The notes beneath the pieces are model-generated. The model had not been told where the DNA came from. It worked only from the letters and a program-made list of their open reading frames with translations, and ran no database searches. Positions 8,809-17,355 of a stretch of DNA of 38,465 bases are shown here, piece by piece (positions within the stretch are counted from its first letter, which is position 1; each line of letters opens with the position of its first letter). The stretch covers positions 1 to 38,465 of the forward strand of contig NZ_FQXH01000019.1 of NCBI RefSeq assembly GCF_900129915.1, read 5' to 3'. The position numbers were made by a program, and so were the translations under genes. This stretch comes from Tepidibacter thalassicus DSM 15285 (GTDB lineage Bacteria > Bacillota > Clostridia > Peptostreptococcales > Peptostreptococcaceae).

Positions 8809-9261
8809 ATGGAAAAAATATATTTAAAAAATGAAGAAGAGACTAAAGAAATTGGATATAAATTAGGAAAATTATTAAATAAAGGAAATGTAGTTTGTTT
8901 AATAGGGGATTTGGGAGCAGGAAAAACTACTATTACTCAAAGTATAGCAAAAGGACTTGGGGTAGATGATTATATTACAAGTCCTACATTTACTATAGTT
9001 AATGAATATGAAGGAAGAGTTCCTCTATATCATTTTGATGTTTATAGAATATCTTCTAGTGAAGAAATGTATGAAATAGGATTTGAAGAGTATATATATG
9101 GACAAGGTGTTTGTATAATAGAATGGGCGAATTTAATCGAAGATATTCTTCCGGATAATTATTTGAAATTAGAACTTAATTATAAAGAAGATGGAAGAGA
9201 GATGATATTGATACCTTTTGGGCAAGAGTATGAAAAAATAGTTAAGGAGTTGTTGAAATAA
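8809..9261 (+). CDS. tsaE: tRNA threonylcarbamoyladenosine biosynthesis ATPase TsaE
   Basis: A 150-residue P-loop protein. The Walker A motif GDLGAGKTT lies at about residues 33-41, followed by SPTFTIVNEYEG, PLYHFDVYRI and CIIEWAN, all typical of TsaE (YjeE). It hydrolyses ATP to drive turnover of the TsaB-TsaD-TsaE complex, which puts t6A at position 37 of ANN-decoding tRNAs. The start follows ATAGGAG. It leads the operon tsaE-tsaB-rimI-tsaD; its TAA overlaps the tsaB ATG by one base. Confidence 0.96.
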   Translation: MEKIYLKNEEETKEIGYKLGKLLNKGNVVCLIGDLGAGKTTITQSIAKGLGVDDYITSPTFTIVNEYEGRVPLYHFDVYRISSSEEMYEIGFEEYIYGQGVCIIEWANLIEDILPDNYLKLELNYKEDGREMILIPFGQEYEKIVKELLK

Positions 9262-9977
9262 TGAAAATACTTGGAATAGATACATCTTCTCAAGTTGGAA
9301 CTGTTGCAATTATGGAAGATGATAAATTAATAGGAGAGTATATAATAAATACTAAAAAAACTCATTCTCAAAAGCTTATGCCGATGATTGATGAAATATT
9401 TAAGTTATGTGAAATCAGTATAGAAGATATAGACTTAATTGGATTGTGTATAGGACCGGGATCTTTTACGGGACTTAGAATAGGAGCTGCTACTGCAAAG
9501 GCCTTAGCTCATGTAAGAAATATATCTGTGGCTACGATTAATTCGCTAGAGAGTTTAGCTTTTAATATGAATTTTTCAAAAGGAATAATATGTCCTATAA
9601 TGGATGCTCAAAGAAATCAAGTTTATACATGTAAATATATATGGGAAAATAATACTCTTGTAAGTGTTGAGGATATAACTGTAAAAAATATTGATAGTTT
9701 AGTAGAAGAAATAAAAGAAAGATATGAAGAAGTAGTATTGCTTGGAGAAGCTGTTGATTTATATAAAGATAAGTTAATTGATTTAGATAATGTTTATATA
9801 GCTCCTAATTCTCATAAAATATCTAGAGCATCTAGTATATGTGAATTGGCTTTTGAAAAATATAAAAAAGGTGATGTTAAAAATCATTATGATGTAGTTC
9901 CGTATTATATAAGAAAATCTCAAGCAGAAGTTCAATATGAGGAGAGATTAAAGAGGATGGGCGAAAATGGGAAATAA
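9261..9977 (+). CDS. tsaB: t6A biosynthesis dimerisation protein TsaB
   Basis: A 238-residue ASKHA-fold protein. MKILGIDTSSQVGTVAI at the N terminus and LIGLCIGPGSFTGLRIGAATAKALA are the TsaB signatures. It is a catalytically inactive paralogue of TsaD that forms the TsaB-TsaD heterodimer. One-base overlap with tsaE and 11-base overlap with rimI show a tightly coupled operon. The length matches the family. Confidence 0.96.
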   Translation: MKILGIDTSSQVGTVAIMEDDKLIGEYIINTKKTHSQKLMPMIDEIFKLCEISIEDIDLIGLCIGPGSFTGLRIGAATAKALAHVRNISVATINSLESLAFNMNFSKGIICPIMDAQRNQVYTCKYIWENNTLVSVEDITVKNIDSLVEEIKERYEEVVLLGEAVDLYKDKLIDLDNVYIAPNSHKISRASSICELAFEKYKKGDVKNHYDVVPYYIRKSQAEVQYEERLKRMGENGK

Positions 9978-10425
9978 TATTGATGTAAGATATTTAACTA
10001 AAAACGATATAGATAAAATAGTTGAATTAGAAAAATTATGTTTTGTTACGCCATGGACAAAAGGAGCATTTGAACAAGAGCTAAAAAACAAGTTAGCTAG
10101 ATATATAGTGATTGAAAAAGATAATACTATAGTAGCTTATGGAGGAATATGGCTTATAGTAGATGAAGGACATATAACTAATATAGCAGTTCATCCAGAT
10201 TATAGAGGAATTGGACTTGGAAATAAAATAGTAAATGCTTTAATAGATGAGTGCATAAAAAATGATGTAACTTCTATGACACTTGAAGTTAGAAAATCAA
10301 ATATTACTGCTCAAAATTTATATAAAAAACATGGTTTTGAAATAGCAGGTATTAGACCAGATTATTATAAAGATACACATGAAGATGCGCTTATTATGTG
10401 GAAAGAGATAAATAAAGGAGTGTAG
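9967..10425 (+). CDS. rimI: Ribosomal protein S18-alanine N-acetyltransferase RimI
   Basis: A 152-residue GNAT acetyltransferase. The acetyl-CoA loop reads HPDYRGIGLGNKIV, and LEVRKSNITAQNLYKKHGF is the usual RimI C-terminal half. RimI acetylates the N-terminal alanine of S18 in E. coli and may act on other proteins here. Its place between tsaB and tsaD is the standard Firmicute arrangement, and this separates it from unrelated GNAT enzymes. Confidence 0.93.
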   Translation: MGNNIDVRYLTKNDIDKIVELEKLCFVTPWTKGAFEQELKNKLARYIVIEKDNTIVAYGGIWLIVDEGHITNIAVHPDYRGIGLGNKIVNALIDECIKNDVTSMTLEVRKSNITAQNLYKKHGFEIAGIRPDYYKDTHEDALIMWKEINKGV

Positions 10426-10428
10426 TTA

Positions 10429-11448
10429 ATGAAGGATATAATAACTTTAGCGATAGAGAGCAGTTGTGATGAAACTTCAGCAGCTGTTCTTAAAAATGGA
10501 AGAGAGGTTTTGGCTAATATAGTTGCAACTCAAATAGACCTTCATAAAAAATTTGGAGGAGTAGTTCCAGAAGTTGCTTCAAGGAAACATGTAGAAAATA
10601 TAGATGCTGTAATTCAAACTGCTTTAGATGAAGCTGATATAAAATTTGATGATATAGATTTAATAGGAGTTACATATGGACCAGGGCTTGTTGGAGCGCT
10701 ACTTGTAGGATTATCAACTGCGAAGGCATTATCTTTTGCATTAAATAAGCCGTTAGTAGGGGTTAATCATATAGAAGGGCATATCTGTGCAAATTTTATA
10801 GAGGATAAAAATTTAGAACCTCCTTTTATATGTTTAATAGTTTCAGGTGGACATACTCATCTTGTTGAAGTTAAAGATTATGGTGAGTATGAAATATTGG
10901 GAAGAACAAGAGATGATGCTGCAGGAGAAGCTTTTGATAAAATAGCGAGAGCATTAAAACTTGGATATCCAGGAGGGCCTATAATTGATAAATTAGCTAA
11001 AATAGGAAATAAAAATGCAATAGATTTTCCAAGGGTTTATTTAGATGAAGATAGTTTTGATTTTAGTTTTAGTGGGCTTAAATCGGCAGTTCTTAATTAT
11101 TTGAATAGTAAGAGGATGAGGAATGAAGACGTAGTTGTGGAAGATATAGCTGCATCTTTTCAGGAAGCAGTAGTTGAAGTTTTGGTTAATAAATCTATAA
11201 AAGCAGCTAAAGTGAAGGGATATAATAAAATAGTACTTGCAGGAGGAGTTGCTGCAAATTCAGGACTTAGAGAAAAGTTAATTCAAAAATGTAGTGAAAA
11301 TAATATAACTGTAAAATATCCATCGATTGAGTTGTGTACAGATAATGCAGCGATGATAGGATGTGCAGCTTATTATGATTATATAAAAGGAAAAATATCA
11401 AATCTTACATTAAATGCAGTTCCTAATTTAAAGTTAGGGCAAAAATAA
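10429..11448 (+). CDS. tsaD: tRNA N6-adenosine threonylcarbamoyltransferase TsaD
   Basis: A 339-residue Kae1/Qri7/TsaD protein. Metal-binding HxxxH is His114/His118 in [54 protein letters not shown] and [14 protein letters not shown] are all family signatures. It transfers the threonylcarbamoyl group from TC-AMP to A37 of tRNA. It begins 3 bases after rimI stops and ends the operon at a bidirectional terminator shared with bioY. Confidence 0.97.
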   Translation: MKDIITLAIESSCDETSAAVLKNGREVLANIVATQIDLHKKFGGVVPEVASRKHVENIDAVIQTALDEADIKFDDIDLIGVTYGPGLVGALLVGLSTAKALSFALNKPLVGVNHIEGHICANFIEDKNLEPPFICLIVSGGHTHLVEVKDYGEYEILGRTRDDAAGEAFDKIARALKLGYPGGPIIDKLAKIGNKNAIDFPRVYLDEDSFDFSFSGLKSAVLNYLNSKRMRNEDVVVEDIAASFQEAVVEVLVNKSIKAAKVKGYNKIVLAGGVAANSGLREKLIQKCSENNITVKYPSIELCTDNAAMIGCAAYYDYIKGKISNLTLNAVPNLKLGQK

Positions 11449-11473
11449 AAGCTAGGAAAAACCTAGCTTTTTT
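11448..11473. terminator. Bidirectional terminator between tsaD and bioY
   Basis: GCTAGG (11451-11456) pairs with CCTAGC (11462-11467) around five A. It is flanked by A-runs and T-runs on both sides, so it works for tsaD on the plus strand and bioY on the minus strand. Confidence 0.85.
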
Positions 11474-11996
11474 AAGCTTTTTGAAAAACATTACTTCTTT
11501 TAAGAATTGTATTTACAATAAAGCTTGCTATAATTAATTTGATTAAATCTAGAATTAAAAAAGGTGCAACTCCTACCATAAAAGCTTTTTGTAAAGATAA
11601 ATTTAATATAAATTTAAGTTGAAGCATACCCAATATGTATATAATAATAAGTCCAAGAATCATACCTATACTGATGTTTACAATACCTTCTTTTTCGCTA
11701 AAATAACCAGTAATATATGCGGCTAAAGGATATGCTAATAAATATCCACCTGTTGGGCCAGCGATTATATTAAGTCCACCTTTAAATTCAGCAAATACAG
11801 GTATGCCGATTGCTCCAAGTAGCAAAAATACAATTTGAGATATAAAACCGTATTTTTTTCCAAGTAAAGCACCTGCTAAAGCAACAGCTAGTACTTGAAA
11901 AGTAATAGGTACAGGTTGAATTGGTATAGTTATTTGTGAAGTTATTGCTGTTATTGCTGCGAATAAAGATGATAAAACTAGATTTTTAGTATTCAT
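11472..11996 (-). CDS. bioY: Biotin ECF transporter S component BioY
   Basis: A 174-residue, six-helix protein. The BioY pattern is clear: ITIPIQPVPITFQVLAVAL near the N terminus, then GALLGKKYGFISQIVFLLLGAIGIPVFAEFKGG and GPTGGYLLAYPLAAY. It captures biotin and works with the shared ECF module or alone. The start at 11996 follows a strong AGGAGGAG. It is a single-gene unit with a promoter at 12045-12073 and a BirA-like operator at 12009-12040. No biotin synthesis gene is nearby, so the cell may take up biotin. Confidence 0.95.
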   Translation of the reverse strand: MNTKNLVLSSLFAAITAITSQITIPIQPVPITFQVLAVALAGALLGKKYGFISQIVFLLLGAIGIPVFAEFKGGLNIIAGPTGGYLLAYPLAAYITGYFSEKEGIVNISIGMILGLIIIYILGMLQLKFILNLSLQKAFMVGVAPFLILDLIKLIIASFIVNTILKRSNVFQKA

Positions 11997-12008
11997 AATC
12001 TCCTCCTT

Positions 12009-12040
12009 TTGTAAACAAATGTTTTTTTTGAGGTTTACAA
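12009..12040 (-). promoter_or_regulatory. BirA-type operator upstream of bioY
   Basis: A perfect inverted repeat: TTGTAAAC (12009-12016), 16 bases, GTTTACAA (12033-12040). This is the layout known for biotin repressor BirA boxes in Firmicutes. It covers the expected transcription start, just downstream of the -10, so biotinyl-AMP-bound BirA would block bioY. Confidence 0.75.
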
Positions 12041-12044
12041 TTAT

Positions 12045-12073
12045 ATTTTACAGTTAAAATTGGATATAGTCAA
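12045..12073 (-). promoter_or_regulatory. bioY promoter
   Basis: Read on the minus strand: TTGACT (12073-12068), 17 bases, TAAAAT (12050-12045). It directly abuts the BirA-like operator. Confidence 0.6.
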
Positions 12074-12095
12074 CTATGTTTAATGGTAAAGTTAA

Positions 12096-12130
12096 CAAAA
12101 AAAGAAGAGCTGTTAGTCTATAAGCTCTTC
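12096..12130 (-). terminator. Terminator of the ABC-F gene
   Basis: On the minus strand GAAGAGCT (12130-12123) pairs with AGCTCTTC (12111-12104), followed by seven T. The 5' arm lies inside the last codons of the gene. Confidence 0.9.
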
Positions 12131-14023
12131 CCATTCTTTGTATAAATTTTCAAGTTTGATTTCGAGTTCGTATTTATTTTTATTAATTTCTTTTGATTTT
12201 TCAGGATTTGAGTATATTTCTTCAAGGCACATTAATTCATTTAATTCTTCAATTTTAGATTCAATACTCATTATTTCTTTTTCTATATTTTGTCTTTTTA
12301 TTCTGAGTTTTTTTTCGCGTTCTTTTTTTTCTTTTTCTTTTCTTTTTTCTTCTTTTATTTGTGTTTTAGTCTTTTCTTGTGTATTTTCAGTTGTTTGTTC
12401 GGTTTGTCTTCTTTTTTCTAAATAATAATCGTAATTGCCATGGTATTCTTTAATTCCATCTGGACTGAGTAATAATATTTTATCTACAACTTTATTTAAA
12501 AAGTATCTATCATGGGAAATTATAAATAAAGTACCTTCGTAATTTGAAAGTGCAGTTTCTAGTACTTCTTTAGAATCTATATCTAAGTGGTTAGTAGGTT
12601 CATCAAGTAATAAGAAGTTAGATTTTGAGAGCATTAATTTAAGTAAAGCTACTCTTGCTCTTTCTCCACCGCTTAATGTTGATATTTTTTTGAATACTTC
12701 TTCTCCTTCAAATAAAAAAGATGCAAGCATTGTTCTTATAGTGGTTTGGTTTAAATTGGTATTTTCATTCCAAATTTCATCTATTATTGTATTATTTAAA
12801 TTGAGAGTTTTTTGTTCTTGATGAAAATATCCTATGTTTACATTAGTTCCAAGGTTAAAATTTCCATGTACAGGGTTTAATTCTTTCATTAATATTTTAA
12901 ATAATGTAGATTTACCAATTCCATTAGGGCCAATTAATGCAACTTTTTCACCTTTATATATATTGAAACTGACATTTTTAAATAATATGTTTTCATCATA
13001 TGCCATGGATAGAGAATTGACACTTAATACATCGTGTCCACTAGCAACAGATGGTTCGAATCGTATTTTTGCTTTTTTTCTAAATGCTTCAGGTTTTTCC
13101 ATAATATCTATTTTATTTAAAGCTTTTTCTCTACTTCTTGCTCTTTTTAGATGTTTTTCTCTTCCAAATGCTTTTAATTTATCTATCACTTCTTCTTGTT
13201 TTTTTATTTCTCTTTGTTGTTCTTCGTATTTTTTTATTTCGAGTTCTTTTTCTATTTTTGATTTTTCAATAAATGTAGAATAATTTCCGTTGTATGATTT
13301 TAACTTTTTATTAGAAAGTTCAAAGACTTTGTTTACTATTTGATCCAGGAAATATCTATCGTGTGAAATTATAAAAACAGTTCCTTTGTATTGTTTTAGA
13401 AAAACTTCTAGCCATTCTACGGCATCTGTGTCTAAGTGGTTAGTAGGTTCGTCTAGTAAAAGTAAATTAGGCTTTTTAAGGAGGAGTTTTGCAAGTAAAA
13501 CTCTGGTTTTTTCTCCACCAGATAGTATGTTTATATTTTTATTGAAATCTTCATCGCTAAAACCTAAACCTTTTAAAACTCCTTTGGCTTCAGATTTGTA
13601 GCCATATCCATTGTTGTTTGAAAAGTATTCCAATTTCTTAGAGTATTCATTCATTAAGTTTTGAAGAATTTTGGAATTGCCTTTTTTACTTTCTTCAGCT
13701 ATTTGTATTTCTAAATTTCTTAAGTATTTTTCCATTTCAATTAAATCGTTAAATACTGTTAAGACTTCATCGAGTATACTGTTATTAGATTCAAAATTGG
13801 TATTTTGCTTTAAATATCCTATTTTTGTATTTTTAGATATATATATTTCGCCACTATCATATTCATATTCTCCTGAGATTATTTTGAATAAAGTGGTTTT
13901 TCCTGTTCCGTTTACACCGACTAATCCTATTTTATCTCCTTCATTTATGGTAAAGCTTATATTTTCTAATATAAGATCTATTCCGAAACTTTTATTTATG
14001 TTATTACATGAGAGTATAATCAT
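12113..14023 (-). CDS. ABC-F family ATPase (Uup/YdiF type)
   Basis: A 636-residue soluble protein with two ABC domains and no membrane part. Walker A motifs are GVNGTGKTT and GPNGIGKST; signatures are LSGGEKTRVLL and LSGGERARVALL. Both Walker B regions read LLLDEPTNHLD and are followed by FIISHDRYFL. The interdomain linker is long and charged (KYEEQQREIKKQEEVIDKLK). The C terminus is a Lys/Glu-rich coiled coil from about residue 540. ABC-F proteins bind the ribosomal E site and relieve stalled or drug-bound ribosomes. The C-terminal coil and length fit the housekeeping Uup/YdiF groups better than the dedicated resistance groups, but this is not certain. Confidence 0.92.
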   Translation of the reverse strand: MIILSCNNINKSFGIDLILENISFTINEGDKIGLVGVNGTGKTTLFKIISGEYEYDSGEIYISKNTKIGYLKQNTNFESNNSILDEVLTVFNDLIEMEKYLRNLEIQIAEESKKGNSKILQNLMNEYSKKLEYFSNNNGYGYKSEAKGVLKGLGFSDEDFNKNINILSGGEKTRVLLAKLLLKKPNLLLLDEPTNHLDTDAVEWLEVFLKQYKGTVFIISHDRYFLDQIVNKVFELSNKKLKSYNGNYSTFIEKSKIEKELEIKKYEEQQREIKKQEEVIDKLKAFGREKHLKRARSREKALNKIDIMEKPEAFRKKAKIRFEPSVASGHDVLSVNSLSMAYDENILFKNVSFNIYKGEKVALIGPNGIGKSTLFKILMKELNPVHGNFNLGTNVNIGYFHQEQKTLNLNNTIIDEIWNENTNLNQTTIRTMLASFLFEGEEVFKKISTLSGGERARVALLKLMLSKSNFLLLDEPTNHLDIDSKEVLETALSNYEGTLFIISHDRYFLNKVVDKILLLSPDGIKEYHGNYDYYLEKRRQTEQTTENTQEKTKTQIKEEKRKEKEKKEREKKLRIKRQNIEKEIMSIESKIEELNELMCLEEIYSNPEKSKEINKNKYELEIKLENLYKEWEELID

Positions 14024-14063
14024 TTTTATCTACGTCCTTTCTTTTTTAGACACATTTAATAAA

Positions 14064-14092
14064 ATTATAAAATGTTAGTGGCATATAATCAA
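14064..14092 (-). promoter_or_regulatory. Promoter of the ABC-F gene
   Basis: On the minus strand TTGATT (14092-14087), 17 bases, TATAAT (14069-14064). The gene starts about 40 bases downstream. Confidence 0.6.
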
Positions 14093-14158
14093 GTTTTAGA
14101 ATATGTTTAGCAGTATTAAAAAAGTTAAATAATTATGTTATAATGTTTAATGTGAAAA

Positions 14159-14188
14159 TTGACATTGACTTGATACTTTGTTACAATT
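14159..14188 (+). promoter_or_regulatory. rex promoter
   Basis: TTGACA (14159-14164), 18 bases, TACAAT (14183-14188). Confidence 0.65.
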
Positions 14189-14195
14189 ATATCAA
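14178..14195 (+). promoter_or_regulatory. Candidate Rex operator over the rex -10
   Basis: TTGTTAC-AATT-ATATCAA matches 11 of the 14 defined positions of the Rex consensus TTGTTAANNNNTTAACAA. It covers the -10 hexamer, which is the right place for autorepression. Confidence 0.5.
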
Positions 14196-14238
14196 AAATA
14201 CCAAAAATTTATACAAAATGGGAAAAGTAGGTGAATAT

Positions 14239-14877
14239 ATGGCTAAACACATTTCTATGGCTGTAATAAGAAGGTTACCAAAATATCATAGATATTTAAA
14301 GGATTTATTAGAAAGAGATATACATAGAATTTCATCTAAAGAATTAAGTGAAATAATAGGATTTACAGCTTCTCAAATAAGGCAAGATTTAAATAATTTT
14401 GGAGGCTTTGGGCAGCAAGGATATGGATATAATGTTGAAGAACTTTATAATGAAATAGGTAAAATATTAGGACTTAACAATGTATATAAAACAATAATAG
14501 TAGGTGCTGGAAATTTAGGTCAAGCTATTGCGAATTATAGTGGGTTCCAAAAATCAGGATTTGAAATAAAGGCTTTGTTTGAAGCTAATCCTAGATTTAT
14601 AGGGCTTAAAATAAGAGAGCTTGAGATATTAGATGTAGAAATAATGGAAGATTATATAAAAGAAAATGATATAAAAATAGCGGTTATATGTACACCAAAA
14701 GAAAGTGCTCAAGATGTTGCTGATAAATTGGTTAGAGCAGGAATAAATGGAATATGGAATTTTGCTCCAGTTGATTTGGAATTGCCAGAAGATGTAGTTG
14801 TAGAAAATGTCCATCTTACAGAGAGTTTATTTACATTATCTTATTTACTTAATGAAAAAAATAAAGCTACCAAGTAA
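14239..14877 (+). CDS. rex: Redox-sensing transcriptional repressor Rex
   Basis: A 212-residue Rex. The frame is open from 14143, but TAGGTGA fits ATG 14239 and gives the normal family length. The N-terminal winged helix includes ISSKELSEIIGFTASQIRQDLNNFG. The Rossmann domain has VGAGNLGQAIANY, and the C-terminal swapped helix is present. Rex binds NADH/NAD+ and represses fermentative and electron-transfer genes when the NADH/NAD+ ratio is low. The convergent neighbour is a ferredoxin, a plausible but unproven target. Confidence 0.96.
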   Translation: MAKHISMAVIRRLPKYHRYLKDLLERDIHRISSKELSEIIGFTASQIRQDLNNFGGFGQQGYGYNVEELYNEIGKILGLNNVYKTIIVGAGNLGQAIANYSGFQKSGFEIKALFEANPRFIGLKIRELEILDVEIMEDYIKENDIKIAVICTPKESAQDVADKLVRAGINGIWNFAPVDLELPEDVVVENVHLTESLFTLSYLLNEKNKATK

Positions 14878-14888
14878 ATTGGTAGCTT
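14855..14888. terminator. Terminator between rex and the ferredoxin gene
   Basis: AAGCTACCAA (14864-14873) pairs perfectly with TTGGTAGCTT (14879-14888). On the minus strand it is followed by TTATTTTTTT, so it is a strong terminator for the ferredoxin. On the plus strand the U-run is poor. Confidence 0.8.
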
Positions 14889-14898
14889 ATTGTATGTA

Positions 14899-15069
<171 letters not shown>

Positions 15070-15154
15070 TTAAAACTCCTCCTTTAAATTAAAGTTATAA
15101 ATTTTAATTAAATTATAGCAGATATAGTTAAAAAGAACAACTGCTAACAATTAT

Positions 15155-15186
15155 ATTATACACATATAATTGTTTTTTAAACAATT
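15155..15186 (-). promoter_or_regulatory. Candidate ferredoxin promoter with an inverted repeat
   Basis: On the minus strand TTGTTT (15184-15179), 18 bases, TATAAT (15160-15155). A perfect inverted repeat, AATTGTTT-TTT-AAACAATT (15168-15186), covers the -35 and could be an operator. It is too short for a standard Rex box. Confidence 0.45.
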
Positions 15187-15231
15187 TTTTTTGTTGAAAA
15201 AATAAAAAGGTTTATTAATTATAAAATTTAC

Positions 15232-15258
15232 TTGAAAAATTATATTTTATGTTATAAT
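15232..15258 (+). promoter_or_regulatory. Promoter of the fluoride riboswitch transcript
   Basis: TATAAT (15253-15258) lies 12 bases before the aptamer. The best -35 is TTGAAA (15232-15237) with a short 15-base spacer. Confidence 0.45.
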
Positions 15259-15267
15259 ATATAATTG

Positions 15268-15351
15268 ATGGTGATGGAGTTCACCGAAAGTGCTTAAATG
15301 CTGATGACTCCTATAGATAATTTTGTTTATATTATCTATAGGAGTTTTTTT
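15268..15351 (+). ncRNA. Fluoride riboswitch (crcB motif) with terminator
   Basis: GGTGATGGAGTTCACC (15270-15285), GAAAGTGCTTAAATGCTGATGACTCCTA: this is the crcB motif, with the GGNGATGG...TTCNCC hairpin, the pseudoknot segment and the conserved TGATGnCTCCT end. The aptamer 3' end (from 15307) is also the 5' arm of a 15-bp perfect terminator stem (15307-15321 with 15331-15345) followed by seven T. Fluoride binding should hold the aptamer closed, prevent the terminator and switch on the antiporter gene. Confidence 0.95.
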
Positions 15352-15393
15352 GTTTATATAGAGGAAATTAAATCAAAATAAGGAGGAGGTTTT

Positions 15394-16593
15394 ATGTCAA
15401 CTAGTTTAGCTATTATTATATTATTAGGGTTATTGGCAAATCAGTTTTTTAAAAAATTAAAATTACCTGGGTTGTTAGGAATGTTAATTTTAGGTGTAAT
15501 AATTGGGCCTTATGGATTAAATTTGATTGCTCCAGAGATATTAAATATATCTTCAGATTTAAGAAAGATTGCATTAATTATAATTTTATTAAGAGCCGGT
15601 TTTGGAATAAGTAGAAATGAATTAAAAAGAGTTGGAAATACTGCCTTAAAATTAGGTTGCATTCCTGGCATAATAGAGGGATTTACTATTGCTGTTGTTT
15701 CTACAAAAGTTTTAGGATTCTCATTTATTGAAGGAGGAATACTTGGATTTATAATTGCAGCTGTTTCTCCTGCTGTAGTGGTTCCTCAAATGCTTGATTT
15801 AATTCAAAAAGGGATAGGTTCTAAAAAAGGAGTTCCGACATTAATGCTTGCAGGATCATCTATTGATGATGTTTTTGCTATTACAATATTTGGGACTTTT
15901 ATGGGGTTGTATAGTGGTAAAAATATTAATATTGCTATACAGATTTTAGGCATACCATTATCGATAATTTTAGGAGTAATTTTAGGGCTAATTACAGCTT
16001 TAGTGATTATAAAAATTTTTAATAAATATCATATTAACGATACTCAAAAGGTACTAGTTGTACTTAGTGGAGCAATACTTCTTACTTCGATAGAAGTTTT
16101 ATTAGAAGATAAAATTGAAATAGCATCATTATTAGGTGTTATGACTATTGGATTTATTATGAGAGAAAAAACACAAGAAATGTATAAAAAATTAGCTGAT
16201 AGTTTTAATAAAATATGGGTATTTGCACAAATATTACTTTTTGTATTGGTAGGGGCACAGGTTAATATTTCGGTTGCATTTGAATCTGGAACTAAAGGGC
16301 TTATTATAATACTTATTGGACTTGTAGCAAGAAGTATAGGAGTATTTTTGTCTGTTTTAGGAACTGATTTAAATTATAAAGAAAGATTATTTTGTATAAT
16401 TTCATATATTCCAAAAGCAACAGTACAAGCTGCAATTGGAGCGGTACCTTTAGCTGTAGGAGTAGTATCTGGAGATATTATTTTAGCGATAGCAGTCTTG
16501 TCAATATTGATTACAGCACCTGTAGGAGCGTTACTTATAAGTGTATCATCAAAGAAATTATTAGATACAGAAGAATGTGATGTTTATAAGTAA
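15394..16593 (+). CDS. Cation:proton antiporter, fluoride-responsive
   Basis: A 399-residue membrane protein with about 12 hydrophobic helices, start ATG 15394 behind AAGGAGGAGG. LPGLLGMLILGVIIGPYGLNL near the N terminus and SSIDDVFAITIFGTFMG (the conserved Asp-Asp of CPA transporters, near residue 157) place it in the CPA/NhaP-like superfamily. No C-terminal TrkA-type domain is present. Genes of this family are established members of fluoride-riboswitch regulons, along with crcB and eriC-F. Whether it moves fluoride itself or corrects pH/Na+ during fluoride stress is not settled by sequence. Confidence 0.9.
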   Translation: MSTSLAIIILLGLLANQFFKKLKLPGLLGMLILGVIIGPYGLNLIAPEILNISSDLRKIALIIILLRAGFGISRNELKRVGNTALKLGCIPGIIEGFTIAVVSTKVLGFSFIEGGILGFIIAAVSPAVVVPQMLDLIQKGIGSKKGVPTLMLAGSSIDDVFAITIFGTFMGLYSGKNINIAIQILGIPLSIILGVILGLITALVIIKIFNKYHINDTQKVLVVLSGAILLTSIEVLLEDKIEIASLLGVMTIGFIMREKTQEMYKKLADSFNKIWVFAQILLFVLVGAQVNISVAFESGTKGLIIILIGLVARSIGVFLSVLGTDLNYKERLFCIISYIPKATVQAAIGAVPLAVGVVSGDIILAIAVLSILITAPVGALLISVSSKKLLDTEECDVYK

Positions 16594-16635
16594 GATAATA
16601 ATATAAAATTAGATGATGGAGCAAGAAAAGATAAA

Positions 16636-16663
16636 AAGAATCCTTAAATTAAGGATTCTTTTT
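16636..16663 (+). terminator. Terminator after the antiporter gene
   Basis: AAGAATCCTT (16636-16645) pairs perfectly with AAGGATTCTT (16651-16660), loop AAATT, then T. Confidence 0.85.
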
Positions 16664-16681
16664 GCTATAAATAGTGATAGT

Positions 16682-16709
16682 TTGTAGTGTAGTTGTAGTA
16701 TTATATAAT
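16682..16709 (+). promoter_or_regulatory. Possible glpP promoter
   Basis: TTGTAG (16682-16687), 16 bases, TATAAT (16704-16709). Confidence 0.4.
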
Positions 16710-16740
16710 AAAGTATAAAAATAATAGGGGGTTAACTATA

Positions 16741-17295
16741 TTGAGAAAATTATTAGAATATAATCCTATAATTGCTGCGATAAAAAATGATAAGGGGTTG
16801 GAAGATGTAGTAAAATCAGATTGTAATATTGTATTTTTATTATATGGAGATATAATGAGTTTGAAAGAGAAAGTAGAATTTTTGAATAATCATAATAAAA
16901 AAGTGTTTATACATTTAGATATGATTACAGGAATTGCTTCAAATCCTATAGTTATAGATTATATATGTGAAAATTTAAATATAGAAGGAGTAATAACTAC
17001 TAAAGTAAATATAGTAAAAAGGGCAATAGATAAAAATGTAAATGTAGTTCAAAGGTTTTTTTTGTTAGATTCTATGTCTTTGGAGAGTGCTTTGGATGGT
17101 TTAAAGAAGGTTAGACCTCAAGCCATAGAAATAATGCCAGGAATAATGCCTAAGGTTATAAAACGAGTGAGTGAAAAGATTAATGTACCTATAATAGCAG
17201 GAGGGCTTGTAGAAAAAAAAGAAGAAGTAATAGAAGTGTTAAAAAATGGAGCTATATCGGTATCTACAAGTAATGAAAAACTTTGGGAAGAATGA
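16741..17295 (+). CDS. glpP: Glycerol-3-phosphate-responsive antiterminator GlpP
   Basis: A 184-residue protein starting at TTG 16741, with GGGGG at 16727-16731 as ribosome site. The GlpP pattern is clear: NPIIAAIKNDKGLEDV, NIVFLLYGDI, KKVFIHLDMITGIASNPI, then a TIM-barrel-like end with AIEIMPGIMPKVI and PIIAGGLVEKKEEV. GlpP binds glycerol-3-phosphate and then the leader mRNA of glp genes, preventing terminator formation. Two matching leaders lie at 21853-21893 and 24297-24330. The gene is cut off from glpFK by the 4-kb arsenic cluster and has its own terminator. Confidence 0.95.
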   Translation: MRKLLEYNPIIAAIKNDKGLEDVVKSDCNIVFLLYGDIMSLKEKVEFLNNHNKKVFIHLDMITGIASNPIVIDYICENLNIEGVITTKVNIVKRAIDKNVNVVQRFFLLDSMSLESALDGLKKVRPQAIEIMPGIMPKVIKRVSEKINVPIIAGGLVEKKEEVIEVLKNGAISVSTSNEKLWEE

Positions 17296-17304
17296 TGAGT
17301 TAGT

Positions 17305-17355
17305 AAACATATATTTATTGGCGATTATAATTGCCAATAAATATATGTTTTTTTA
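17305..17355 (+). terminator. Terminator after glpP
   Basis: An 18-bp perfect stem (17305-17322 with 17333-17350) with a 10-base loop and T-run. Confidence 0.9.

Noticed and set aside
12138..14078. Several long plus-strand frames opposite the ABC-F gene
   Set aside because: The minus-strand ABC-F protein is unambiguous, and these frames lack ribosome sites and known domains.
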